From Ruminococcus sp. (GTDB lineage Bacteria > Bacillota > Clostridia > Oscillospirales > Ruminococcaceae): a stretch of 64,000 nucleotides of DNA. How positions within the stretch are numbered: position 1 is the first letter of the stretch; every line of letters starts with the position of its first letter. The notes beneath the pieces are model-generated. The model did no database searches. It was not told where the DNA came from and saw only the letters and a list, made by a program, of their open reading frames with translations. Position numbers and translations under genes: made by a program. Shown here piece after piece: positions 8,479 to 16,456 of this stretch. Where the stretch lies: NCBI GenBank assembly GCA_017543595.1, contig JAFYFU010000088.1:16621-80620 (forward strand), given 5' to 3'.

Positions 8479-8542
8479 TGGAATTTTATAGTTTATTTCG
8501 TGATAATCTTCGGAAAATTATTCCTGAGATTTAAAAAAACTA

Positions 8543-8570
8543 TTGATTTTTTTCTGTTATGCTGTATAAT
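8543..8570 (+). promoter_or_regulatory. Promoter of the phospholipase C-like gene
   Basis: TTGATT (8543-8548) and TATAAT (8565-8570), 16-base spacer, with an AAGGAGG ribosome site ending 7 bases before ATG 8607. Confidence 0.65.
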
Positions 8571-8606
8571 ATAATTATAGAACAAAAGAAATATAAGGAG
8601 GTATTT

Positions 8607-9644
8607 ATGGGAAAATGGAACAGAGCAAGGAAAATTCTCCTTGTACAGACAAACCGCTATAATTCCGAACGCACGACAAAAATAAGAAGCGTTCACCAGA
8701 CAATTCTCGCAAGGGCTTTGATGATACTTAAAAATATTAATCCCGAAACGGAAAATTTTTTCGCACCCATGCTTAAAACCATGATGCAGACCGTCATAAA
8801 GCCCGACAACAAAGGCGATTATCAGAAAGGTATGGGTCTGCATTATTACTGCGCCTCTGATTCGTCAGGGAAAAAATATGCCCTAAAAGGCGGTTATCAT
8901 GCAAACGGTACAGGGGATTTTTCAAGGAGTGCAAGAACAATGTTTGAAGAAAGTTTCTCTATGGCTCTTGCTTTCGGCTATGCGGGCTTTGAAAATCAGT
9001 GTGCCGATAATCTGGGGCGTGCCGTTCATATGATTTCGGATATCTGCTGTCTGCCCCATGCGACAAAAATGACATATTATTCTTCAAAAAGAAAAATACA
9101 TAAGGCTTATGAAAATTTTGCGGAGGCTTATTATCCCGAATTTCTCCCCGAACAGAATTTAAGCTCCCTGCCTGATATATTTTCCTCACGTTCGGGATTT
9201 GAAAAGCCCGTAAACAAAATTTCCGAAAAAATTTCAAAGGAAATAGCAGATTTCCTCAGCGACCCCATAAAGGAAATATGCGACAGGCTCTATCATACGG
9301 AAATAGTCGTTGCTTCGCTGCTTATGCGCTTCTATGAAGATATTCACTCAGACGGAAGAAATGCAAACTTTATAATGACGGGTCTTGAATGTAATATAAA
9401 CAACAATCCGCTTTCCCTGAAAGTCACTAAAAAAGGCATTGAATTTCACGGTGTAAACCCTTTTCCCTCATCAAACCTTAACATGGTTAAAACAAATTTC
9501 AATGCCGCACACCGCCGTGACGGAATGTATACTTTCTCGGTAGCAGGCGACAAAAGCGGAAAAGTTATTGAAGTTTCAGGCGGTAAAATAAGCCTGAACA
9601 AATTTTCCCCCGTCAATAAAAACCAGCTTTTTAAAGTGAGATAA
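8607..9644 (+). CDS. Zinc-dependent phospholipase C-like protein without a signal peptide
   Basis: A 345-residue protein. The metal ligands of the bacterial phospholipase C family (PC-PLC of Bacillus cereus, alpha-toxin of Clostridium perfringens) are present with matching spacing: H30 in VHQTILARA, D71, H79, then H141-x3-D145-x5-H151-x13-H165-x3-E169. The spacing from H141 to E169 equals that of the B. cereus enzyme. Residues beyond about 265 form a separate beta-rich region. Odd points: no signal peptide is seen, and the N-terminal Trp that binds zinc in the mature enzymes has no equivalent, since the only nearby Trp is W4 of an unprocessed chain. The start follows a strong AAGGAGG. Cytosolic or unusually exported hydrolase; lipid substrate not shown. 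Confidence 0.75.
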   Translation: MGKWNRARKILLVQTNRYNSERTTKIRSVHQTILARALMILKNINPETENFFAPMLKTMMQTVIKPDNKGDYQKGMGLHYYCASDSSGKKYALKGGYHANGTGDFSRSARTMFEESFSMALAFGYAGFENQCADNLGRAVHMISDICCLPHATKMTYYSSKRKIHKAYENFAEAYYPEFLPEQNLSSLPDIFSSRSGFEKPVNKISEKISKEIADFLSDPIKEICDRLYHTEIVVASLLMRFYEDIHSDGRNANFIMTGLECNINNNPLSLKVTKKGIEFHGVNPFPSSNLNMVKTNFNAAHRRDGMYTFSVAGDKSGKVIEVSGGKISLNKFSPVNKNQLFKVR

Positions 9645-9647
9645 AAA

Positions 9648-9672
9648 AATTCCCCGTTTCTTGCGGGGAATT
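9648..9672 (+). terminator. Intrinsic terminator after the phospholipase C-like gene
   Basis: AATTCCCCG (9648-9656) pairs with CGGGGAATT (9664-9672), followed by TTAATTAAAT. Confidence 0.8.
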
Positions 9673-9702
9673 TAATTAAATATATAAAATATATTATTTC
9701 TC

Positions 9703-9731
9703 TTGCAATTTGAATTAATCTGTGCTATAAT
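9703..9731 (+). promoter_or_regulatory. Promoter of tRNA-Arg
   Basis: TTGCAA (9703-9708) and TATAAT (9726-9731) with 17-base spacing, ending 9 bases before the tRNA. Confidence 0.75.
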
Positions 9732-9740
9732 ATAAAAGAT

Positions 9741-9814
9741 GTCCCGATAGCTCAGTTGGATAGAGCGACCGCCTCCTAAGCGGTAGGCCGGAGGTTCAAA
9801 TCCTCTTCGGGACG
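9741..9814 (+). tRNA. tRNA-Arg (anticodon CCT)
   Basis: A 74-base cloverleaf without encoded CCA. The acceptor stem GTCCCGA pairs with TCGGGAC; the anticodon stem ACCGC/GCGGT encloses CTCCTAA, giving CCT, which reads the rare Arg codon AGG. GGAGG-TTCAAAT-CCTCT forms the T arm. Confidence 0.93.
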
Positions 9815-9820
9815 CTTTAA

Positions 9821-9847
9821 ATGCCCCTTTTACGGGGCATTTTTTTA
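9821..9847. terminator. Terminator after tRNA-Arg, usable from both sides
   Basis: ATGCCCC (9821-9827) pairs with GGGGCAT (9834-9840), followed by seven T residues; AAA precedes the left arm so it can also stop the minus-strand secreted-protein gene that ends at 9849. Confidence 0.8.
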
Positions 9848-9848
9848 T

Positions 9849-10208
9849 TTAAAACCATGATAAAATCCATTCACACACACTATCAAGACAGCTCTTTTCA
9901 GGAATATTCGGTTCAACATAGCTGCCTCCCAACTTAGCCGGATTCATCTGAGTTACAGTCAGTTCATAATCTTTTACCTCAATTTTCTTTTCCTTAACAG
10001 TATTAGCTTTCTTTCTCATCTGATTGGCTTCCCATGCAATAATGTTACGTTCGTTAGGGATACACGCTTCACAACCTTCTTCCTGAAGTTCCATAGCGAT
10101 TGAAGCTGTCTCCGATGCACTTGCGGAAATTGATGCTGTTGAAACGGATAAAGCGGATACAATTGTGAGTGCTGCCATAGCAGCTGCGATTTTGTTTGTT
10201 TTTTTCAT
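9849..10208 (-). CDS. Small secreted protein, paralogue 1
   Basis: A 119-residue protein that I do not recognise. It starts MKKTNKIAAAMAALTIVSAL and continues through SVSTASISASASE, a classic signal peptide with an AxA cleavage region near residue 30-33. The mature part has two Cys (GCEAC) early, a basic stretch (RKKANTVKEKK) and ends KSCLDSVCEWILSWF. A second gene at 10372-10713 has nearly the same signal peptide and a related tail (KSWWDKVCDFFTFW) but an unrelated middle. The start at 10208 is chosen because AGAGGTAATTATT precedes it. The 74 bases upstream are identical in both genes. Confidence 0.7.
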   Translation of the reverse strand: MKKTNKIAAAMAALTIVSALSVSTASISASASETASIAMELQEEGCEACIPNERNIIAWEANQMRKKANTVKEKKIEVKDYELTVTQMNPAKLGGSYVEPNIPEKSCLDSVCEWILSWF

Positions 10209-10282
10209 AATAATTACCTCTTTCAATTTTTTTCTTTGCCTTTCGGCTTTTGTTTTTGCTTACACTCATATATTCGTTTCAG
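10209..10282 (-). repeat. Conserved 74-base leader of secreted-protein gene 1
   Basis: Identical base for base to 10714-10787. It holds the AGAGG ribosome site, a small GCC-GAAA-GGC hairpin and an ATG (plus 10267-10269) that opens a reading frame running across the real start codon. That short frame has no ribosome site and is probably a by-product of the conserved leader. Confidence 0.8.
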
Positions 10283-10338
10283 CGTATCAAAAAGGGACAT
10301 AAATTTTAAAATTTTCTGAAATTTTTTGTGAATCAAAA

Positions 10339-10367
10339 ATCCCCGCCATTAAGACGGGGATTTTTTA
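10339..10367 (-). terminator. Intrinsic terminator of secreted-protein gene 2
   Basis: ATCCCCG (10339-10345) pairs with CGGGGAT (10355-10361); T-runs flank it on both strands, and it lies just after the stop of the gene at 10372. Confidence 0.8.
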
Positions 10368-10371
10368 CTTA

Positions 10372-10713
10372 TTACCAGAATGTAAAGAAATCACAAACCT
10401 TATCCCACCAGCTCTTTTCAACTTCAACTGTTGTTCCGTCAGCAGTAGTGGTTGTAGTTGTCTGTTTCTTGATGTGTCTTGTTGTGTGTCTTGTTGTTAC
10501 TGGTGTAGTAACTCTTGCAGTAGGTCTTGAAAGACGATTTCCGCAGCTGTTTACGGCGAAATTAACAGTTGACATATGTTTTTCGGCAGTGGAACTTGCC
10601 ACAATTGTAGCAGGTGTTTTTGCGTAGGTTGAAATTGATGCTGTCGAAACCGATAAAGCGGATATCATTGTGAGTGATGCCATAACGGCTGCGATTTTGT
10701 TTGTTTTTTTCAT
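10372..10713 (-). CDS. Small secreted protein, paralogue 2
   Basis: A 113-residue protein of unknown function. Signal peptide MKKTNKIAAVMASLTMISAL followed by SVSTASISTYAK, nearly identical to its neighbour. The mature region is different: one Cys in NSCGNRLSRP, a Thr/Arg/His-rich stretch with six consecutive T, then KSWWDKVCDFFTFW at the end. The shared tail pattern is K-S-x-x-D-x-V-C-[DE]-[FW]. The start at 10713 is set by the AGAGGTAATTATT site. Like its paralogue it seems to be transcribed alone, with its own terminator. Confidence 0.7.
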   Translation of the reverse strand: MKKTNKIAAVMASLTMISALSVSTASISTYAKTPATIVASSTAEKHMSTVNFAVNSCGNRLSRPTARVTTPVTTRHTTRHIKKQTTTTTTADGTTVEVEKSWWDKVCDFFTFW

Positions 10714-10787
10714 AATAATTACCTCTTTCAATTTTTTTCTTTGCCTTTCGGCTTTTGTTTTTGCTTACACTCATATATTCGTTTCAG
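10714..10787 (-). repeat. Conserved 74-base leader of secreted-protein gene 2
   Basis: Perfect copy of 10209-10282, continuing into the first codons of the signal peptide. Upstream of it the two loci still share a TGTCC.CTTTTG-like stretch, then diverge. Confidence 0.8.
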
Positions 10788-10835
10788 AAAGGCAAAAGCG
10801 GACAATAATTTTCAAAGTTTTCACATAAAAAATAA

Positions 10836-10853
10836 TCCCGTCAAAAGACGGGA
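10836..10853 (-). terminator. Intrinsic terminator of the MFS/spermidine synthase gene
   Basis: TCCCGTC (10836-10842), loop AAAA, GACGGGA (10847-10853). On the minus strand it is followed by TTATTTTTTAT and lies directly after the stop codon at 10858. Confidence 0.8.
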
Positions 10854-10857
10854 ATTT

Positions 10858-12462
10858 TTATTCAAGAAGTCCCTGTATACCTTTTTCTTTGAAAACTTTC
10901 CTGTAATAGATAAGTTCTCTCTGAATCAAATCATCTATTACGCTCATTCCGAGGAGTTCAACGGGGGCTTTGTCGTCTGTAAAAATTTTGTCTCCGCCGT
11001 GATATTCAACAAGCCCTTCATTTACACGGCTCATCATTGAATATAAATCCCTATTCTGTAATTCTTCGGATTTTTCAAGGAAAATGTTAATCATTTCGGG
11101 ATTGTCCGAGGCAAAAAGTTCTCTGTTTGTAGAACCTGAAACATCAACAGTATATACGTTTTTAAATTCGCTTGCAATAGTGTCAGAAAGCCATATATTT
11201 ATGCCGTCTGATTCTTCGGAACGCATATTCATATTTACTACCATTACGCCGTTTTCTTTGAGATGTTCATGCACAAGGCTGAAAAATTCCTTTGACGACA
11301 TCTGAAACGGAATCGTTATATCCTGATATGCGTCAACCATTATGACATCATATTTCTTTTCACAGACGTTTAAAAAAGCCCGTCCGTCATACTCCGTAAC
11401 GGGGATATCTTCGGGAAGTTCAAAATATTCATGGGCGAGATTTGTTATTTTCCCGTCAATTTCAACACCCTCTGCGGAAATATTTTCAAGATATGCCTTG
11501 CATTGTTTGGCATAAGTACCCGTACCCATTCCGAGGACAAGAATATCTGTTCCTTCACCTGTATAGCCTGCCATAAGGGGCGCAGCCATAGCATAATCAT
11601 AATAAAGCCCCGTGAGTTCTCCTGATTTCATATAAACAGACTGCACTCCGAAAAGTACATTTGTGGAAAGTGCAGTCATTTTTTCATTTTCCGAAACCTG
11701 TAAGTAATTATAAACAGATTCACCCTCATAGACAAGATTTTTCTGCCAGAAAGCAAATCCCGCAGACTGCGAAAGGAAACAGCTTGCTATAAATAAAACA
11801 GATATTACCGCCGTTTTTGCCTTGTTTTTCTTTGCGCTTATGAAGTATATTATTCCCAGAATCAGGAGTATTCCCGAAAATATGAGAAAAGTTGCGGAAG
11901 TTCCTACTGCGGGTATTGATACGAATGTGGGAATAAAAGTTCCGATTATACTGCCTATTGTGTTGTATGCACCGAGAGTTCCGACAGTTTTTCCGCTGTC
12001 GCTGATATTTTCAACAGTATACCTTGCAAGCGATGGCGTTACCGTTCCCAGAAGAAAAAGCGGATAGACAAACACTATCATGCAGGTTATAAAGGCTGCC
12101 CATATCAGGAAATTCGTGTTTACGGTCATTACAAGAAGTGCGGATATTCCGAGTATCACGAATTTTCCGACAAAGGGAATAAGCGCAATCCATACCGCCG
12201 AAACAAGTATCCTTAAATAAAGCTTGTCGGGATTGGGATTTTTGTCAGCACTCTTTCCGCCGTAGATATTTCCGAGTGCCATAGCTATCATGATAGTGCC
12301 TATTATTATAGTCCAGACTATCTGAGAGGAACTGAAATAAGGTGCTAAAAGTCTGCTTGCACCAAGTTCCACAGCCATTACCGACATACCCGAAAAAAAT
12401 TCCGTGAGGTACAGATAATATTTATTTTTTAAAATTTTTGGTTTACTTTCCAGTTCTACCAC
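10858..12462 (-). CDS. Fused MFS-like membrane protein / spermidine synthase-like protein
   Basis: A 534-residue fusion. About the first 225 residues hold seven or more hydrophobic segments, with FFSGMSVMAVELGASRLLAP at the start, the signature of the bacterial MFS-spermidine synthase fusions. Residues about 310-430 are a methyltransferase-like Rossmann domain (DILVLGMGTGTYAKQ, then GVEIDGKI and DVIMVDAYQ) as in polyamine aminopropyltransferases. Whether it makes or moves polyamines is not known. The start is uncertain: the reading frame begins with GTG 12462, but GAGGTG there is itself the best ribosome site, which would favour CTG 12453. A palindromic repeat ends directly at this start. Confidence 0.8.
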   Translation of the reverse strand: MVELESKPKILKNKYYLYLTEFFSGMSVMAVELGASRLLAPYFSSSQIVWTIIIGTIMIAMALGNIYGGKSADKNPNPDKLYLRILVSAVWIALIPFVGKFVILGISALLVMTVNTNFLIWAAFITCMIVFVYPLFLLGTVTPSLARYTVENISDSGKTVGTLGAYNTIGSIIGTFIPTFVSIPAVGTSATFLIFSGILLILGIIYFISAKKNKAKTAVISVLFIASCFLSQSAGFAFWQKNLVYEGESVYNYLQVSENEKMTALSTNVLFGVQSVYMKSGELTGLYYDYAMAAPLMAGYTGEGTDILVLGMGTGTYAKQCKAYLENISAEGVEIDGKITNLAHEYFELPEDIPVTEYDGRAFLNVCEKKYDVIMVDAYQDITIPFQMSSKEFFSLVHEHLKENGVMVVNMNMRSEESDGINIWLSDTIASEFKNVYTVDVSGSTNRELFASDNPEMINIFLEKSEELQNRDLYSMMSRVNEGLVEYHGGDKIFTDDKAPVELLGMSVIDDLIQRELIYYRKVFKEKGIQGLLE

Positions 12463-12780
12463 CTCTATTTAAAATCGTCAAATTTGCGCTTTTGGGGCTT
12501 GCGCTTTCATTCACTCCGCTTTGCTCCGTTCATTTTCAGCGCAAGGCGCAAATTTTCCTCTGATTTAAAATCGTCAGATTTGCACTTTTGGGGCTTGCGC
12601 TTTCATTCACTCCGCTTTGCTCCGTTCATTTTCAGCGCAAGGCGCAAATTTTCCTCTAATTAAAACCGTCAGATTTGCACTTTTGGGGCTTGCACTTTCA
12701 TCACTACGCTTTGCTCCGTTCATTCTCAGCGCAAGGCGCAAATTTTCCTCTGATTTAAAACCGTCAGATTTTGCCTTTGT
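12463..12780 (-). repeat. Three tandem palindromic repeat units upstream of the MFS/spermidine synthase gene
   Basis: The whole gap is filled by units read on the minus strand. Each has an outer arm of the AAATTTGCGC/GCGCAAATTT kind, an inner arm CTTGCGCT/AGCGCAAG, a loop with TGAACGGAGCAAAGCGGAGTGAA, then GACGATTTTAAAT. The unit nearest the gene has fully matched arms; the outer arms of the other two have drifted (GTGCAAATCT opposite AAATTTGCGC). The motif ending GACGATTTTAAATAGAGGTG merges with the ribosome site. Confidence 0.85.
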
Positions 12781-13560
12781 TCACTTATTGACAGCTTTTA
12801 TTTTATTACAAGCTTTTACAGCACATCTGTAACCTTTTGCGGCAAATTTATTTATATCATAGAGTGCCTTAAAATTTTTATATCTTTTCTGAGCCTGCTT
12901 TGGAAGCAACCATTCCATGTTACATTCCATTTTCTGCTGGCACGGTCTGCAAAGTCCGCAGGGCTTTCCGTTAATCGGCATATGGCAAAACCAAATCATT
13001 TTCATAATATCCTCATATCCCCATGATTTGATATTCTCTGCCATTTCCACTTCCGTTGTTTTGCAGATTGGGAAAGACAGATTTCCAAAAACCGAAAGCA
13101 GAGTTTCGGAGGACTGTTCACGGTCAACAACATACGAATCATTTACTTTTTTTAATTTGCCGTACTTCTGTATCACTGTCATACAGCCGCTGTATTCTCC
13201 ATGCGGTTTTTCGATTCCGATTTCCAGACCCTTATAGACTGCCGAAAGTCTGCCTATCCATTCGTACTGAGAGCCGAGTTTTACTGTTTCCGAAAGTTCG
13301 CTGAAAGCTTGGGTAACAGATTCATTCAGGGGTATTTTATCCATGTTTATGATTTTAACATCATCAATTTCAGCCTGTGTTCCTTTTTTGTTTCTCAGTG
13401 CTGAGAGTATCTTTCTCATGGTGGCAATTTCGATTTTTTTGCTCTTTCTTTCTTTATCCAAAATATAAACAGGTACAATGTGTATGTTTCTCATTGAAAG
13501 TTCAACAAGACGGTATGTTGAATCCCAGCCGCCTGTCCATAATATTCTGACTGTTTCCAT
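12781..13560 (-). CDS. QueC-like PP-loop ATPase (7-cyano-7-deazaguanine synthase-like)
   Basis: A 259-residue protein with an N-type ATP pyrophosphatase loop, LWTGGWDSTYRL near residue 7-18, and a cysteine cluster C-x8-C-x2-C-x2-C (WFCHMPINGKPCGLCRPC near residue 195-210), the same spacing as the zinc site of QueC. QueC turns 7-carboxy-7-deazaguanine into preQ0. No queC partner (queD, queE, folE) is near, and the sequence between the two motifs is not obviously QueC, so a related nucleophile-activating reaction is possible. A GTTAAGAGGTT ribosome site precedes the ATG. Confidence 0.7.
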   Translation of the reverse strand: METVRILWTGGWDSTYRLVELSMRNIHIVPVYILDKERKSKKIEIATMRKILSALRNKKGTQAEIDDVKIINMDKIPLNESVTQAFSELSETVKLGSQYEWIGRLSAVYKGLEIGIEKPHGEYSGCMTVIQKYGKLKKVNDSYVVDREQSSETLLSVFGNLSFPICKTTEVEMAENIKSWGYEDIMKMIWFCHMPINGKPCGLCRPCQQKMECNMEWLLPKQAQKRYKNFKALYDINKFAAKGYRCAVKACNKIKAVNK

Positions 13561-13623
13561 AGTATCAACCTCTTAACATAAATTCAGTAATATTTTATTT
13601 GTTTAAACCGTCTGACCCGCAAA

Positions 13624-14994
13624 TTATTGTATAGTTGAAAAAGCCTGTCTTAATGACGAAGCGGGAATTATTTCCATGCTGTATTCTTTGGGATTTATTG
13701 AAGATGCAGACTGTTTCGGGATTATGCATTTTGTAAAGCCCATTCTTTCAGCCTCATGCAGACGCTGAGTTATATGCGACACGGAGCGTATTTCTCCGCC
13801 AAGACCTATTTCCCCGAAAGAAACAAGCTGTTCGTCAATCTGTTTGTCCATTACCGCAGAATACAAAGCCATAGCGACAGGCAAATCTCCCGCAGGTTCA
13901 TCAAGCTTGAATCCGCCCACTATATTCAGGTATACATCAAGCGAACCCAGAAATATTCCGAGCCTTTTTTCAAGGACGGCAATTATTATATAAAGCCTGT
14001 TATAGTCAAAGCCCGTTGCCATTCTGCGTGGTGCGGAATAGCTTGTCTTTGACGCAAGTGCCTGAACTTCCGCAAGAATCGGTCTTGTACCTTCCATTAC
14101 GCAGGCAACGCAAGTTCCCGAAACGTTATGCGGTCTGCCTTCAAGAAGCATTTGTGACGGGTTGGAAACTTCCGCAAGACCCTTGTCAAGCATTTCAAAA
14201 ACACCTATTTCATTTGTTGAACCGAAACGGTTTTTAACAGCCCTGAGAATCCTGTAACTCTGATGTCTTTCGCCCTCAAAATGCAGTACGGCATCAACAA
14301 TATGCTCCATGACTTTCGGACCTGCAATTGCACCGTCCTTATTTACATGACCGACTATTATAACGGGGATTTCGTTTTCCTTTGCGGTATGCATGAATAA
14401 ATTTGTACATTCACGCACCTGAGTAAGACTTCCGGGGCTTGATGATATGCCCTTTATGCACATTGTCTGAATAGAATCTATTATTGCGATATCGGGCGCA
14501 CTTTCGGAAATTGTCTGTGCAACGGCTTCCGCATCGGTTGCGGTCAGGATATATAAATTTTCTGTATCAACGCCGAGGCGTTTAGCCCTTAATTTTATCT
14601 GCCTTGCGGATTCCTCACCCGATATATACAATACGGAATGTTCCTCTCCGAGAAACTGACATATCTGCAATAAAAGCGTACTCTTTCCGATACCCGGTTC
14701 ACCGCCGAGAAGAACAAGAGAACCCTTTACAAGTCCTCCGCCGAGTACACGATTTAATTCGCCCAGACCCGTATCATATCTTACATCATCTTCATCGCCT
14801 ATATTTTCGAGTTCGAGAATGTTTTCCGAAAGGTTCGGGGCTGAATTTGCGGAACTGCCTTTTGATACATTCGGCTTTTCGGCAATTTCCTCCTCAAAGC
14901 TGTTCCATGCACCGCAGGAAGGGCATTTTCCGTTCCATTTTGAACTTTCGTAACCGCACTGATTACAGGTATAAATATATTTTGATTTAGCCAT
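13624..14994 (-). CDS. radA: DNA repair protein RadA (Sms)
   Basis: A 456-residue RecA-like motor that helps branch migration during recombination. All hallmarks are present: a zinc finger C-x2-C-x(n)-C-x2-C in the first 30 residues (CNQCG...CPSCG), Walker A GGEPGIGKST near residue 92, Walker B IAIIDSIQT, the RadA-specific KNRFGSTNEIG near residue 255, and a Lon-like C-terminal domain from about residue 320 (GGFKLDEPAGDLPVA). Length is normal. Only one base separates it from the lipoprotein gene upstream (14996), so the two may be co-transcribed. Confidence 0.97.
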   Translation of the reverse strand: MAKSKYIYTCNQCGYESSKWNGKCPSCGAWNSFEEEIAEKPNVSKGSSANSAPNLSENILELENIGDEDDVRYDTGLGELNRVLGGGLVKGSLVLLGGEPGIGKSTLLLQICQFLGEEHSVLYISGEESARQIKLRAKRLGVDTENLYILTATDAEAVAQTISESAPDIAIIDSIQTMCIKGISSSPGSLTQVRECTNLFMHTAKENEIPVIIVGHVNKDGAIAGPKVMEHIVDAVLHFEGERHQSYRILRAVKNRFGSTNEIGVFEMLDKGLAEVSNPSQMLLEGRPHNVSGTCVACVMEGTRPILAEVQALASKTSYSAPRRMATGFDYNRLYIIIAVLEKRLGIFLGSLDVYLNIVGGFKLDEPAGDLPVAMALYSAVMDKQIDEQLVSFGEIGLGGEIRSVSHITQRLHEAERMGFTKCIIPKQSASSINPKEYSMEIIPASSLRQAFSTIQ

Positions 14995-14995
14995 A

Positions 14996-16072
14996 TTACT
15001 TGAATGCCTTTAAGATATTTTCTTCCGTGAGGAGATATTTTCTGCCGAACTGCATTATATTTCCCGAACTCTGATAATTGTCTGCGGAGAAATCAGATGA
15101 CGCAAGACTCCAATACATATTTCCGTCAGATGTGGAAGCATAGAACACGTTGTTTTCTATATCGAACCAGATAACTCCGCTGCCTCTGTATGCGCCTTCA
15201 AGCTGTTTGAGTTCGTTGTCGGAAAAATAATATATTCTGCATGAGGAATTTTCCGATGAACCCTCGGATATTATAAGTTCGGGGGTTTCGTCATTGTTCA
15301 AATCGCAAAGCTCAAATGCGGGCTGCAATTCGTTGTCGTCCGAGCCTGTAACCGCAGATTGAAGTAATTTTTTGCAGTTTTCTTTCTGCTGTGAGTTTAA
15401 AACCGCTCCCCAGCTTTCGGAACACTGAATTGCATAATCTATCGTTTCTGAACCGAAAGTATATTTTCTTCCGAGATATTCCGTATATTTGTCCTTGTAT
15501 TCTTTCAGTGCGGCATCATATTCGGGCAGGGAAACATCTTCATCATTTATCTTGTGGGCTATTACTGCGCCGTTTGAGGCTGAGGCGGTATTGTCGTAAT
15601 AGGTCATGACCTCCGAAAACTCACCGTTTACAAAGCTGAGATATTTTCCTATTACAAAGCCGTTGCCCTGAAACTCATCGCAGACTACCGACATATCGGG
15701 AATATATCCGACTTCGCCGTTATTTCCGTAAGAGCCGAGACTGTGAACCGAACCGTTGTAAGATGTATATATTTCGCATTTTGTGGTTCTTCCGCCGTCA
15801 GGCGATATGATAAGTTCGGGCGTTCCGTCATTTGTTATGTCGTAAAGTTCAAACATGGATTCATTTCCCTCTGCGGAAGAATATTCCGAACTCTGCATAA
15901 ACTCGGTGAGTTTTGAATTATATACATACTGCCAGTCAAATACAATGCTTCTCGGCGATATTTTTACGATTTCCTCGGCAGCAGGTTCTTCTTCGGTTTT
16001 TTCCTGACAGCCGAAAGCCGTACAAACCGAAAGAACTGCTGTTATCAATGATAATATTCTGAATTTTTTCAC
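14996..16072 (-). CDS. Lipoprotein with two D-x-N-x-D repeats
   Basis: A 358-residue protein of unknown function. N-terminal lipoprotein signal ending TAFGC (Cys22). The mature chain contains two related halves, each with an acidic loop in a fixed context: FELYDITNDGTPELIIS near residue 75 and FELCDLNNDETPELIIS near residue 255. The loops resemble calcium-binding D-x-[ND]-x-D sequences of FG-GAP or dockerin type. Each half continues with a 'C.IY' strand and an aromatic-rich region. It is likely to be anchored on the outer face of the membrane. Promoter at 16197-16226; radA follows directly. Confidence 0.7.
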   Translation of the reverse strand: MKKFRILSLITAVLSVCTAFGCQEKTEEEPAAEEIVKISPRSIVFDWQYVYNSKLTEFMQSSEYSSAEGNESMFELYDITNDGTPELIISPDGGRTTKCEIYTSYNGSVHSLGSYGNNGEVGYIPDMSVVCDEFQGNGFVIGKYLSFVNGEFSEVMTYYDNTASASNGAVIAHKINDEDVSLPEYDAALKEYKDKYTEYLGRKYTFGSETIDYAIQCSESWGAVLNSQQKENCKKLLQSAVTGSDDNELQPAFELCDLNNDETPELIISEGSSENSSCRIYYFSDNELKQLEGAYRGSGVIWFDIENNVFYASTSDGNMYWSLASSDFSADNYQSSGNIMQFGRKYLLTEENILKAFK

Positions 16073-16196
16073 ATTAAGTCCTCCATTGGTTATTTTCCGT
16101 TTACAATCATGCGGAAATTTCAGATAAAAATTTTAACGGACAACAAAAAATACACAGACAGTAAAAAATTTTCTCAAATCTGACCATGCCAATAGT

Positions 16197-16226
16197 AGTA
16201 TATCACATATTTCCGAATTTTGTCAA
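16197..16226 (-). promoter_or_regulatory. Promoter of the lipoprotein-radA unit
   Basis: Minus-strand TTGACA (plus 16221-16226) and TATACT (plus 16197-16202), 18-base spacer. It leaves a leader of about 120 bases in which I see no clear structure. Confidence 0.7.
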
Positions 16227-16456
16227 GTACAATCTGAGTGTGTTATATATCCGCAGGCAAGAGCTATATATATTCATATTATATACTCTCCGAAAATTTT
16301 AACTGATATGCCTTTTATAAGATATATTTTTATCTTTTTAAATAGATAACATACATATCTTTTGTGTATTTCTACAAATTTTATTTTTTCTCTTTATTAC
16401 ACCGACAGTTTATGTTATAATTAAAGAGGTATAATTTATGAAAGGAAGGTATGGGT
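16227..16456. other. A/T-rich intergenic region, no gene seen
   Basis: Together with 16073-16196 this gap is nearly 400 bases. It is rich in A and T, holds the lipoprotein promoter on the left, and near 16413 a TATAAT (in GTTATAATTAAAG) that may serve the GGDEF/EAL gene, with no convincing -35 box. Nothing else is recognisable. Confidence 0.5.

Noticed and set aside
10562-10774. Upstream reading frame MSVSKNKSRKAKKK crossing the start of the secreted-protein genes
   Set aside because: No ribosome site before its ATG and the two copies diverge in that frame as soon as the shared DNA ends, so it is a shadow of the conserved leader and signal-peptide region.
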